NCBI RefSeq assembly: GCF_000764305.2 | Contig: NW_025941543.1 | Coordinates: 58,193 to 122,192 of the forward strand | Direction of reading: 5' to 3' | DNA: 64,000 bases | From: Hyalella azteca | Lineage: Eukaryota > Arthropoda > Malacostraca > Amphipoda > Hyalellidae | Shown here: positions 45,333 through 56,130 of the stretch, piece after piece | Layout: each line of letters starts with the position of its first letter | Numbering within the stretch: the stretch's first letter is position 1 | Translations under genes and position numbers: made by a program | The notes under the pieces: model-generated | The model's database searches: none | What the model was told of the DNA's origin: nothing | What the model saw: the letters and a program-made list of their open reading frames with translations, nothing else

Positions 45333-46034
45333 ATGAGCAGTAAAAGATATAGATGTGATGATGACAGTGATAGCTGTGACGACCCGGAATTACCAGATGA
45401 CACAAGTAAGTACCAGATGACACAAGTAAGTACACAAGTACTCATACGACACAAGTAAGAAGTTCTGGCATAAGAAGTTCATATATGGCATAAAGTCTAT
45501 GGACGGCAAGAGTCTTTCAAGGCTCCCTTTGCGCGAAATGATATAGTTGCTGCCGCTAATACCCCCGGCTCGAACGCAAAGGCAGTTGACGATTTGGACA
45601 TCGTCATTGTCAAAGATATCGAACCAACGAAGGCCGCAAAGAAGGCAAAGCTTGCTCAAGCGCATGCCTCCAGGAAGGATCAAGCACAAGAGGCCTCCTC
45701 TTCTGACGATTCCGAAGAAGAGGAAGAAGGCTTGGAACAATCAATGATGGCAGCTTATTGCGAGCAAGCCGAATTTGACTTGCCGCAAGATGAACAGGAT
45801 TTGGGTGAGGATGAAGAAAGTGATGATAATGTGATGGTTGCCCCTGAAACGGACAATGTTCCGAAGGGAAAGGCGGGCGGCAAGCATAAACCCAAAAAGT
45901 CTATGAGGAAAAGATCTCCCGTCATATCCATTGACGCTCCAAGTCCTTCTGATCAAGGATCAGTGTTGAGCATCGATCCAGTCACGACATCGGAGAAAGA
46001 CAAAGGATCAGTCATGAGCATCGATCGATCATGA
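45333..46034 (+). CDS. Acidic protein with SUMO-interaction-like motifs, copy 2 (frame broken)
   Basis: Same structure as the copy at 21764. The ATG at 45333 follows an acceptor-like CTCGTTTCAG. An N-terminal frame stops in the duplicated TACCAGATGACACAAG patch, and the main acidic frame runs to the stop at 46032-46034. Differences from copy 1 include one K-to-E change early and C-to-S before the SSDDSEEEEE run. The breaks are identical in both copies, so they predate the duplication or reflect splicing. Motifs: DIVIVKD, VISID, VLSID, VMSID, and basic KPKKSMRKR. Confidence 0.4.
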
Positions 46035-46104
46035 TCTTTGGCTCATGCGGTAGCCAAAGTACTAAAGAAATTACAGAACTCAGGCAGCCTCCGGATGAAA
46101 TGCT

Positions 46105-46360
46105 AATGTTGTACTTTTAAGACAGGAAATGTTTTATTCGATTTGCTTGTGATTCTTACCGTGAAATACTTTTAAGAAAGGAAATATTTTATTCGATTTT
46201 CCTATGATTCTTACCGTGATGTTATTGTTCTATCCGATTTGCCTGTGATTCTTACCGTGATGTACTTTTAAGACAGGAAATGTTTTATTCGATTTGCCTA
46301 TGATTCTTACCGTGATGTTCTTGTTCTATTCGATTTGCCTATGATTCTTACCGTGATCTA
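46105..46360 (+). repeat. Minisatellite downstream of acidic ORF, copy 2
   Basis: Same five-unit array as at 22535-22790, with one substitution noted (TATCCGATTTG for TATTCGATTTG). Confidence 0.85.
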
Positions 46361-46495
46361 ATTTTAAGAAAAGAATTTTATTTACTGATTCGATTCTATT
46401 GCCAATCCATGAATTGCCCGATTTGAATGGAATTTGTTAGTTGGTTTCAATTGCTGTGTTGATATTGTAGGTTAAATATTTGTAAGAGAATTTTC

Positions 46496-46501
46496 AATAA
46501 A
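46496..46501 (+). promoter_or_regulatory. AATAAA polyadenylation signal, copy 2
   Basis: Equivalent to 22927-22932, followed by the same U-rich stretch. Beyond the duplicated part, 46710-46720 carries TTATATAAG, a possible TATA box, but no gene follows. Confidence 0.4.
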
Positions 46502-46648
46502 GTTTTTGAACACTCATTTCTATCTTGTCATTAATTCCCTCCCAACAGGTTGGTGATGGGATGATCTGCGAGTGTCGTGTTATCTCGCAGGAGTTGACTC
46601 CCTGGCAGAGAGACTTTGTGTTAGAATTTCTCCGCACCCCTTGTCTGA

Positions 46649-48642
46649 CTGCAACCTCAGAGCTTGGCTGGCTCTGGGTAATTGCTTCCTGACATATGCA
46701 GTGGTCGGAACTTATATAAGAACATGACATCGTCTCTCTGCTTGGCATGATGGCATATGCCTATTTTGTGTGTGGATTACACTCAACACCACCTCAACAC
46801 GTTTGACTGGCACACACATACGACTTGCCAATTAAGGCTGGACTAGTTCCGCCCGCCAAAAAAAACGTTTAATGGCTCTGCCAGTGTTTGGTTATCTCGC
46901 TAAGAGTCTTGTTCCCTTCTCGTTACCACACGAGGTGCAAAAGCTGTCAAGACAGGTCAGGTGCGGTGATTCCCTTATGAGTTACCTTCTCAAATGAACC
47001 AATACCTTCCCTTCTCGGTCCCCACGAGGTGCAAAACCTAGCAAGAAAGGTGCAAAACCTTTCAAGAAAGGTCCGTTTTTCAATGAATCTTGATGAATAA
47101 CTAAATGAGTTATGGACGCAGAAGCATGAGTTTGGTTTCGTTAGATGCGCCTCAAGCTCCCATTTCGTTAATTGGAAACGAGATTTGGCTAGATCCACAA
47201 AGGAAAAAGTTATTCAAATTAATATTATTTTTATCAATAACTTTGCAACTATCGGAGATTCATGCACCAAAATTCTACCAACATGGTTTAAAATCCTAAT
47301 AAATAGAATTACGTGCTGGAATGCTTCATTCGAGGTAAATTTATGAAAAACTTGTGTTTAAATCATAACTATTTGCTCAAGTGCAACCCCGTTCCCAGAT
47401 GCTCAAATGACAACCTTAGACGCATATTACTTAAAGAAAGTGATATTCTACCTTTGAACATTACTAAGCTATAAGTCCAAGTGCAAAACCTGACCAAGAC
47501 AGCGTTTGGACCTGTCTTGACAGGTTTTTCACCTCGTAGGGTACCGAGAAGGTAACGAAAACCACGAAGTGCATTTGAAGGGAAGACATGAATCTTGGTT
47601 AATAACTCCTGTGCTTTTAAGCCGATTGATTCCAAACGTTAATATGTTATTGCCCCAGTTATTCCGGTCATTTTGATACCTATCATGCTTCAAATTAAAC
47701 CATATCAAGTGGGATTCATGCCCAATATCACCCTATATCGGGCTTCACATTGACACGTACAGAATCGAATTTCATGACGAATTTCATGTTCCCCATGATG
47801 TGTCCACGCTATTTTCGGATCTCAAGTGAAAAGTAGATGAACTAGACCTGACCTGGACCTAACCTGCGAGGATTCCGGGCATTGGTGGTCTCTGACATGC
47901 GCTGTGAGAGAACGTAGACTTCCGAGCATGGATGGTCACTGACATGCGCTGTGACACGTCCGTAGACTTCCGGACAGGGAGCCTGAGCAAGCTATGGCGA
48001 ACCTGAGCCCTTACTTTTACTCAGAATTGAAAAATAGTGTAAATACAAAAAAACTAACCTAACTCCAATTCTGCACTTAAAATGATCGCCATGTCAAGTT
48101 TACCAACATACTGAAGTTTGAGCTTGATTAAACTATGCCTACTATGCCTACTATGCCTGAACCTAGAAACCAATACTTTACCTTCTCATATGCACCCGGA
48201 CCGCGAGGTTCATTCGAAAGGGAACCGAGGTTCATCACCTTTCAACGACATGTTCCTTCAAGTTTCTTCAAGTTTCAAAAGCTGTCAGGTAAAGGTCCGA
48301 TGCATTTCCCTCCTGGAGGTAACCCGAGGTTCAAAACCTGCCTTGGCAGGTCCAAACCCCAGAAGGGAATTTCCCTTTTGGGTAAAGGGAAAGCTATCAG
48401 GTAGGCTTAGGTAGGTCATTTCCCATCAACTTTCGGCAAATGTTTAAATACCATTTGAAAGAGCTCTTTAAGACGAATAACTTTGATTTAAGACTTATCC
48501 TCGATAACATCAAACATAAAAAGTTATTAAGCATTGAAGTGTGAGGTGCATCTGAGAAGGTAATTCCTATGTATCTTCTTAACTAAAAGTGAGGTAGGTT
48601 ATGAAACTCCGGTATACGTATACCTACCTGATCGCGACAGTT
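46649..48642. repeat. Right half of the 4.2 kb insertion: dispersed palindromic motif
   Basis: Copies of a ~48 bp motif (TTACCTTCTCGGTACC, then CACGAGGTGCAAAACC, then a 16-base palindrome and CC) lie at about 46918-46960, 46985-47075, 47503-47560 (inverted), 48180-48300 (eroded) and 48310-48355. Further eroded pieces are at 44470-44515 and 48543-48570. Also present are a two-copy tandem repeat around GACATGCGCTGTGA (47880-47990) and a short run of CTATGCCTA (48131-48160). Overlapping short ORFs at 48118-48414 are not convincing. Confidence 0.65.
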
Positions 48643-48819
48643 CGTCGCGGCACTGGTATGACTTGCGATGTTTCTAGCGCGGTCTGTGACTTCCTAGCTC
48701 CGTGGCTGACATTAGCTGAGCATGTTTATACAAAGCATTTGCTACAAGGCTTGTTTAGGAGTTAAAACTGTGGCCGACGGCTGTTATGTTTGCTTGAGCA
48801 GCCTCTGTGAGATGTAGGA
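48643..48819 (+). repeat. Family G fragment, right flank of the insertion
   Basis: Continues G exactly from where the left flank stopped: CACTGGTATGACTTGCGATG and onward to GCAGCCTCTGTGAGATGTAGG. It is then cut by a mosaic-end sequence. Confidence 0.7.
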
Positions 48820-48838
48820 AGATGTGTATAAGAGACAG
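48820..48838. other. Single Tn5/Nextera mosaic end (artefact)
   Basis: Exact 19-base AGATGTGTATAAGAGACAG. It is half of a junction adapter; sequence on the two sides need not be adjacent in the genome. Confidence 0.95.
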
Positions 48839-49338
48839 ATGCAACCCCGTTCCCAGATTCTCGAATAACAACATTAGATGCATCTTACTTAAAGAAAGTA
48901 ATATTCTACCTTTGAACATTACTTAGCCATAAGTCCAAGTGCAAAACCTGACCATGACAGCTTTTGGACCTGTCTTGATAGGTTTTGTACCTCGTGGGGT
49001 ACCGAGAAGGTAACTAAGACCACGAAGTGCATTCCAAGGGAAGACATGCACCTTGATTAATAACTCCTGTGCTTTCAATGCAATTGATTTCAAACGTTAA
49101 TATGTTATTGCCCCCGTTATTCCGGTCATTTCGATACCTATCCCGTTAGAGTGCAACAATAATTACATTTCGAGCACACTTTTATACCGAAGCTAAGGGT
49201 CTAGAAAACTCATATATGAGTTTACTTCATTTTTTGGACCAATACGAAAGAAAAATGGTCACAACTCTGTGAATACACTTAAGGAAGCTTTGAGCAAGTG
49301 TACATATAATACTACAACATTTTTAGACGGTCTGGCAG
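48839..49338. repeat. Segment bounded by adapters, duplicate of 47379-47690
   Basis: 48839-49150 repeats 47379-47690 at clearly lower identity than a simple assembly copy, including another palindrome (48968-48983) and the ~48 bp motif. 49150-49338 is unassigned. Because both ends are adapter, its genomic position is unknown; it most likely comes from another copy of the 4.2 kb element. Confidence 0.7.
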
Positions 49339-49376
49339 CTGTCTCTTATACACATCTAGATGTGTATAAGAGACAG
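49339..49376. other. Tn5/Nextera junction adapter (artefact)
   Basis: A complete 38-base back-to-back pair of the 19-base mosaic end, first CTGTCTCTTATACACATCT and then its complement. Confidence 0.98.
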
Positions 49377-49580
49377 GTCCACGAACGTCGAGGTTACGTA
49401 CCCGCCTTCGTCTTCTAAATTCATTGAACGATACACTCAAAGAAATAAGTGAGATTAAATATTACCATAGCGATGCTTTCATTGCGTCTGCGCTGTCCTG
49501 CGCATCCTGGCGTTGCTAAGCCGGGCAGAGACAGGGCTGTTTTTTTTTCCAATACCATCAATTGAGCAGATGGCTACGTA
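49377..49580 (+). repeat. End of family K
   Basis: Matches 11158-11320 and 40527-40650 closely, starting immediately after the adapter. Confidence 0.75.
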
Positions 49581-50580
49581 GTTACATTGCTACTTGTCTA
49601 GTTGCATTGTTACTAGACGTATGAATAATCGAGAGCAGAAAATTGCAAAATAACTAGTGAGGACTGTGTTTATTTACTAAGTATCGCAAATAATTGTATT
49701 GCAAACTAAACTATTCCTAGCATTTGCAGTCACAAAATTACAACACAATTGAATATCTTGAGAAATAGGCTAGGCTCAGTAATTATATAAAGAATAATAT
49801 TTAAAAATCGTTGTGACGCGAGCATGAGAAGAATGTTTAACAAACATTTCGAGTAATTTTCATTCATAAATACCATACCCAAAAAATGTGTGGCGAAGAT
49901 GGCCAACAGCGTTGCACGGAATAAGATAATTTACAGGTCAGTGAATTATCATAGATAAAAGTAATGACTCCCATAATTTGATGATTGCAGTAATCTGATA
50001 TAGATTACTGGAGTGTGTGTCATGTAATTAGTTTTTGTCTGTTTTGGTGCTTTGTTGACATGTAAGAATAGTTTAGTTGATGCCAAAATTATAGTTTGAA
50101 CTACAGTTCTAGACTAAAATGCTCAGTAGCAACGTATATATAATTGTATATTTCCTAAAATATGTAGTATCGCTAATTCAAGGTGTTATTACCTGTTTAT
50201 AGGCGTGGCGTATATGTTAGCAGAGGGAAGCTGAATGATATAGACTTTTGGGCTTGGGGAGCCGTGCACCATCAATTTTGTGCACCAATCAGCTTCATCT
50301 AACGCTGATGGATTTCCAGCCATTCGAGGTAAATTTAGTCACATATCAACAAATTATGATCATGTTAATGCAATCAATATCATTACCAATAGCAAAATGT
50401 GATATGAACGCTGTTGTAAATTAGTTTCTAATTTGGTTATAGAAGTCACACAAACCTAGCTGTACGTAAAATTGAGTGACTTTGAATTATTCATTTACAT
50501 AACAATTGTCTTCGATGTAGTATGGTTACAATTCTCATTTCGAAGTAGATGTGGGATTACTTTGTTTGATTCTAATATGG
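49581..50580. other. Mostly unassigned; tail of family D inside
   Basis: 50040-50140 has a weak A core. 50320-50520 resembles the D tail at 19820-19990 and 37070-37260. The rest is AT-rich with no gene. Confidence 0.45.
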
Positions 50581-51441
50581 GATAAAAGACGGTACAGAGC
50601 TGTCGTAGTCAGCTGACTGAATCTTACGCTGTTTTACTTGGAGGCGTTCAGCATGAGCAGACGCTCGCTAAACACCGTTAGATCTCATGGGATATAATTA
50701 GCGCTTCAAAGCATGGCCAAGCCATACAACATCGCTGTCACATTCCCTACCCCTGTTAAACAACTGATCTGCAGGCATTAATTAATTTATACTATTCACA
50801 TTAGAATTTTTTATCATTATTAAATGGTTTTCAACTTAAAATTTGATATGCACAATTACTGAAACCTATAATATAATCGCCAATAACATACAAATTTCAT
50901 CTATAACTTAAGTATTCCCTCAACTCGAGGTTGCTTGCGGGAGAACTGCCACATGAGCTATGCTAGTCTATTTTTCACTAAATAGTGGAAATACAAATAT
51001 ATTTCTTTCATAAAAATGTCCATACTAAGTATTTGTTATTTTTCATTCTGAAATGCAAGCTAATTGATTTATATATGCTGCGCAGAAGTGGCTGCAGGTT
51101 CAGAGCGCTCAGCGTCTTGGCTTCAAGCCGTCCGCCGTCGCGGCACTGGTACGGCTTGCGATGTTTCTAGCGCGGTCCGCGACATTGTAGCTCTGAGGCT
51201 GACATTAGCTGAGCATGTTTATACAAAGCGTTTGCTGCAAGGCTTGTTTAGGAGTAAAATTGTGGCCCACGGCTGCGTACTCCTTCTTGCCAGGTGTGCG
51301 ACGATTCATTTGTCGTGTGAGATTCTCATGGGAATTGAATAGAAATGTATCAGTTTATCCCAAAATTTCGTTTTCTTCAATGGGAAAAGTTTCATATTAT
51401 GGGTACTATAAGTGAGCGACGTTGCGTCCGAACATACCAGG
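50581..51441 (+). repeat. Eroded family L then family G
   Basis: 50880-51380 is G and includes the empty target word GCCGTCGCGGCACTGGTACG near 51132. 51400-51441 begins the inverted J block, which is then interrupted by the MITE. Confidence 0.65.
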
Positions 51442-51701
51442 GGCCGTATTATCAAAACTTCGTAAGTACGCAAAATCGACTTACGAGTGGCGTTGCTATG
51501 ACAACGTAATACTAACGGTGGTATTATCAAAACATTTGCGCGGGAAACATTTGCGCGGGTAAACATTTACGCTTTATTTACGCTTTTAGCTAAGACTTGC
51601 GTACGAAAGTTTTGATAATGCCAAAAATTAGGGTGTGCTTACGTACCACATAACTTTTTTGTCGTAAGTACAAAAAGTTACGAAGTTTTGATAATCCGAC
51701 C
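51442..51701. mobile_element. 260-bp MITE inserted in the J block
   Basis: The interrupted J block reads CATACCAGG on the left and CCAGGTATCGG on the right; the intact copy at 59590 has CATACCAGGTATCGG. So CCAGG is duplicated (3-5 bp depending on the exact ends). The ends are inverted: GGCCGTATTATCAAAACTTC and GGTCGGATTATCAAAACTTC. A second inner pair of ATTATCAAAAC words (about 51528 and complement near 51611) suggests a nested relative. It is too short to encode a transposase; the superfamily is undecided. Confidence 0.85.
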
Positions 51702-52330
51702 CCAGGTATCGGCGACACGCCGGACGTGGCCTAATCTTCGACGCCGGTCCTGCAATTCTATGCTTATGATAAACAGAGGCTCGTATACAGTAATTTAATC
51801 ATATACGTTACTAATAATACTTGATTTTACAAGTTTAACGTCATATCAGTGCCGAATAACCGCTTTTTTTTTAATTTCTTAATGAAAGTCAAAATTGGCA
51901 AAACGAATACCCATATTTACTGAACACTAGAAGTTGATTTTTCTCACATCTCACGTAGGCACACAAGCCAACCAGTCAGTTAATTTATACATCAGTGCAT
52001 TGCAGTTTGAGTTTATGAGTTCATATACAGGCAGCAAATAACATCACCGAAGTGCAAGAAAAAACAACAGAGTTATGACGAGCAATCGTCTACTTGAAGC
52101 CTTCGTTTATTATATAGGTGTAGTATAATATTTCGTGGACTGTAACAACATGAAGCACTTTCCACTATAGTCTAGAGGATTGAGTTTAAAATTAAAGATA
52201 TTCTTGCCCGCATTGAAGGAGAATAACTGTATAATTTTTCAATTTGCGTTGAAATAACTGGGTAGAATTGAGACAAACTGGGTGGTTTTTAGACAAACAA
52301 ACATGTGGAACAAATGTTGTTCGATGTTAA
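51702..52330 (-). repeat. Family H/J repeat, inverted
   Basis: Reverse complement of 42841-43445 and related to 59561-60180, leading straight into a B core as in the other copies. Confidence 0.7.
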
Positions 52331-53340
52331 ACTAATGTGTAAACATCGAATGCTTCTTCATGACCGAGCGATTGAAGTGTCCGCGGCTGTCGGACAAAGG
52401 CGCCTCATCAAGCGGCGGTTGCCGAGGGCGGCAGCGATGCCCAAACTTTGCCTGATAAATCAACTTAAGTTTTGTGACCCGTCATCGTGAGCGCCCGCAG
52501 CGTGTCTACGGACCTAGGAGGCAAACACCTCCATCATAAATTTACATACACCTGTTCACTTATCACCTCTCGGGCTCCGAAATAAATATATTTGAATCTT
52601 TTCGAATAAAATATTCATAACGCTATCGGAAACGAATGTATCCGATGCATAACTACTGAAAACTCCAGTCTAAAGACGTGCATAGACAGGCAATTGTATC
52701 CCAAACTCAACTATTCTCACTCCCAACTGTAAAAAACATACGCAATTGAGCAGCACAGTTCAGTATCATAACTACGCGCAAGAAAACAAGAGGCCGTGAG
52801 TTTGTCCATGTATTAAGCGCCAACACACTCTGCAATTGTAATAAAAAAGTAAGCGAGTTATCGTTAAAGATATATCGCTTGCTTGATGTCTCCTTTGAAT
52901 CCACAATATGTAGTCTGTTTTTTCCGATTTTGGCTTGTACTAATTATATAATAGCTCTTTGAAATAGATACGCGTGATTTTTATGTATTTTAAGAAGAAG
53001 ACAAGATGTCTAGAAAGTCGATGTTGTGCATACACGGGCAGTATTTTCTAATAGGTATTTTATATTACTGAGATAGGAGGAAAATCTGTGACTAAAACTT
53101 GCATTATGGGCAATAGTTTGGCATGAGCTTAATCTGTGGTTACGTTAATGAGGTCGATGGTGAATATCGACTTCAGAATATTGCGTTACCGTGAGTTAGG
53201 GCGCTGGAGCAAGTGGTAAGAAGCAATTTTTAGATCGAAATACTACAACATTGTCATGAAGATTCAAATATACGAGCGAGTTTCGCGGTAATAATGATTA
53301 ACAAGCAACTGTTTGATATAACGACGAAGATTTCGAACCG
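52331..53340 (-). repeat. A-B unit, inverted
   Basis: B core 52379-52442, A core 52640-52720, 198 bp apart. In the GGGC hairpin the fifth stem base is G opposite T, a pair that still forms as G-U in RNA. Reverse complement of 41830-42790. Confidence 0.75.
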
Positions 53341-54238
53341 AAAAGTCTTGTGATGTTCGTGACGTGTTTCCTGGAGACCTAAAATCTGGTCTATCGTAAA
53401 AACTTATCCAAAATTGACTGAATTAAGTAATTAATACTTCATGGTACTAACTACAATAGAGGTATCAATAGGCTGGATGAATGATGCCATAATTTCGTAA
53501 CCGGTCCGCGAAAAATCATGCTTGGAAGATGAAGATAGCCCTTGCGTAATATGAAAAATTCTGAATTATTCTGTTTTTCTTCGTTACCAAATCATTCTAA
53601 AACTTGCTGCAGTTGGGGAAGGCGCCCTGCATGACATGATCCGATGTTTGCCTATTGCAGGACCGAAGCCCGAGCCCTTGTTGAGGCGCGCTCTCGTCTC
53701 ACGTGTGTGAGACGTGCCAAATATTTATACATGCATTGCTTATAACTCATTCATATTGCCCTTTAACCTTGAACCTAAACCCAACTAGAGCGTTTCTTAC
53801 GAAGAGTGAAGAACACTAGCTCATTTGATCTATTTTTACTACATATTCCTATCCTCGCCGCCTATCGGCGGGGAGAGATTCAAAAATAATTCGAAGATTG
53901 AATTATCCGAAAAGTCTACGCATCGAGGTTGAATTCTTCCCCGACCCATAACTACTGAACACTACGGTCTGATGAAGAGTCTTTGCAAGCAATTTCATCC
54001 TAAACTGAACTATTCTCATCCTCGCCCAGTACAACATCGTTCAGCTGAGTTACGTTTTCTGACTTTATGAGCGAAATGATAGATTTATTCATTGATAAAT
54101 GTACAGCAGGTATATTGTAGTCGTATGTAGCAACTATCCACTGGAGAACGGTAATAGAGAAATTCAAATAGTTTTCAGTAATGTGCAATCGCTAATATAA
54201 GGTCTTCGAAGCTACCGTATGCGGTGAGACATGAGAAC
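53341..54238 (-). repeat. Family D fragment then A core, inverted
   Basis: 53341-53640 mirrors 4570-4830 and 14712-15060. 53945-54025 is an A core. Sequence between and after is partly R1-like (53860, 54120-54230). It ends at an N. Confidence 0.6.
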
Positions 54239-54239
54239 N
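54239..54239. other. Single N (assembly join)
   Basis: R1-like sequence changes at this N to the divergent B block of the 9240/38275 type, so the join is not supported by any sister copy. Confidence 0.8.
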
Positions 54240-55130
54240 CAGTCCAGTGCTGAAATAATAATCATTAGCGAAGCAAATTTCCTATTTCAGTTTGTGCTTC
54301 TTCATGACGGGAAGATAAGACTATCAGCGGCTTCTTGGATACGGCGCCTCGTGACGTAATTTATTAATGGGAGATAGCACTAGCGATGCCTACTCTATTA
54401 TAGTCGAACGCTTTCAATGCCGGATAAAATCTACAACTTACTGATCATGGGCTGCAAAATCAGCGTCTTTTTCTATGCCAATAACAAGAAGCAGAGGAGT
54501 CATGCAGCGTGTGAATATGCATTGATTAATTAAAATTTACCAACGTATTCGGTTGTTTAACTAACCAAGAGAAAAGAATAACTGATAATTACTGACAGGT
54601 TCGATATCGTGACCAGCAACTTCATCCTAAACTAACCCATTCCCACATCTCACAGAGGCTGCTCAAGCAAACATAACAGCCGTCGGCCACAGTTTTAACT
54701 CCTAAACAAGCCTTGTAGCAAATGCTTTGTATAAACATGCTCATTGCTCAGCTATAATGTCAGCCACGGAGCTAGGAAGTCACAGACCGCGCTAGAAACA
54801 TCGCAAGTCATACCAGTGCCGCGGCGGCTTGAAGCCACTGCTCCATCATGTACAAGTAAATTAGCCTGCATTTTAAAATTTAAAATCACACAAATACTTA
54901 TTAGGGCCAGTTTATGAAAGTTTATTGTTTTTTTTCACTATTTAGTCTGAGATAGACGAAGATAACTGATAGATGTGGCAGCTCTCCCGCAACACCATTT
55001 ATGTGATGAAAGAATACATTAATTATAGATAGAATTTGCGTCCGTATTAAACGATTCTGTTGTAGGTTTCAGTTGTTGTATATCATTCACCACACGCTTC
55101 AGGGTATTATAGTTAGATGTTAAAATAATT
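54240..55130 (-). repeat. Divergent B and A blocks then family G, inverted
   Basis: 54290-54390 mirrors 9255-9340 and 38290-38370. 54540-55100 mirrors the G copies, including the uninterrupted target region near 54820. Confidence 0.7.
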
Positions 55131-55570
55131 TAATTCTACATGATTTGTAATCGCATCTGATCACATGTCTGAAGGGAAGAAGGATCTTGAAAGAGATTAG
55201 ATGGCTTGGCAATAGATGGGGGCGCAATGTAAGTAATTTAAATTGTTATGGCACCAAGCGCTTCTGTGCATACAACTACAGCATGTAGTTGTATGTACAG
55301 CTTCCAATACACCTACATCGTTTGAATCAGTCACCGGAGTGAAACAACGTCGTATAATCTTTTTTTCGCATTCGAAATAAAACATATGGTTGGAGGCGCC
55401 ATATAAGTTCGTTTAGATAACGGTGCTAAACGAGCGACTGTATAAGCCGTACGCTGTCCAATGCAACAGCATTTGAGTAGGTCACCATATTGCGCCTACT
55501 TCGTACAATCTTTTCTCGCATTTCGGAATAATTTTTAGCACCAGTTCAATGGCCTAGGAATCGCTTTTGT
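55131..55570 (-). repeat. Family L repeat, inverted
   Basis: Reverse complement of 31691-32050 and 25201-25560. The 62-codon ORF is chance. Confidence 0.7.
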
Positions 55571-56130
55571 TATCGCAACCGTCTATATTAATCATGTCAT
55601 GCAGGGCGCCTCTCCCAGGCGCTGCAAATTTTCCCATCATTTGCTCCTTAAATTGAACACAATCATTGGCGATTACCTTCGAACACAGTAAATTTTAGGC
55701 CTCTATTTATATTCTTCCCAAGAACAGGCTATGAAATCATGTCACCATTCTCCAAGCCTCCTGTTTCCTCCATTGTATTTATCACCTGGAAGCAATAATT
55801 ACATATACAGTCAGTTTGGATAGGTCTTCTCGATGGACCAGTTTTCAGGTCTCCAGGAAACACGTCACGAACATCATCCGAAGCTACGCGTTCGTAGCTT
55901 CGAATCTAACTGAAATTTTCAGTAACAATGTACGTGTAATCGCAATTTCACAGAGATGCCTTCTGTTACCTTGTTGTTCCGACCTTTAGTTGCCTATTTT
56001 AGTACCGCGGTTGACTTAATAGTTCACACCCTGCATTCTGTTCACACCTGCCTTAGGAGCGAATTATTTCGGTGTTAGTTTCGCGCTCCTACTCATTTGT
56101 TAATAAATTATAGTCTGGATTAGTCGAGCT
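55571..56130 (+). repeat. Family D repeat
   Basis: Starts ATGTCATGCAGGGCGCC and mirrors 18931-19540. It contains a near-perfect hairpin around 55875-55896 (CCGAAGCTACG arm). Confidence 0.7.

Larger units (their letters stand above)
44439..48642 (+). mobile_element. ~4.2 kb insertion in a family G repeat
   Basis: The G sequence stops after CGTCGCGCAACT (44427-44438) and resumes with CGTCGCGGCACT (48643-48654). Uninterrupted G copies (51135, 37838) contain this word once, so the inserted block is flanked by a probable short target duplication. The left 2.2 kb repeats the segment at 20868; the right 2 kb holds the dispersed palindromic motif. I see no transposase or reverse transcriptase and no clear terminal inverted repeat. 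It may be a non-autonomous mobile element or a composite of nested insertions. Confidence 0.55.

Noticed and set aside
44439..48642. Helitron or Polinton assignment for the 4.2 kb block
   Set aside because: No Rep/helicase, integrase or polymerase coding is present, and the ends do not show the required termini clearly.
53945..54000. Hammerhead ribozyme at CTGATGAAGAG
   Set aside because: No GAAAC box follows a closing stem II.
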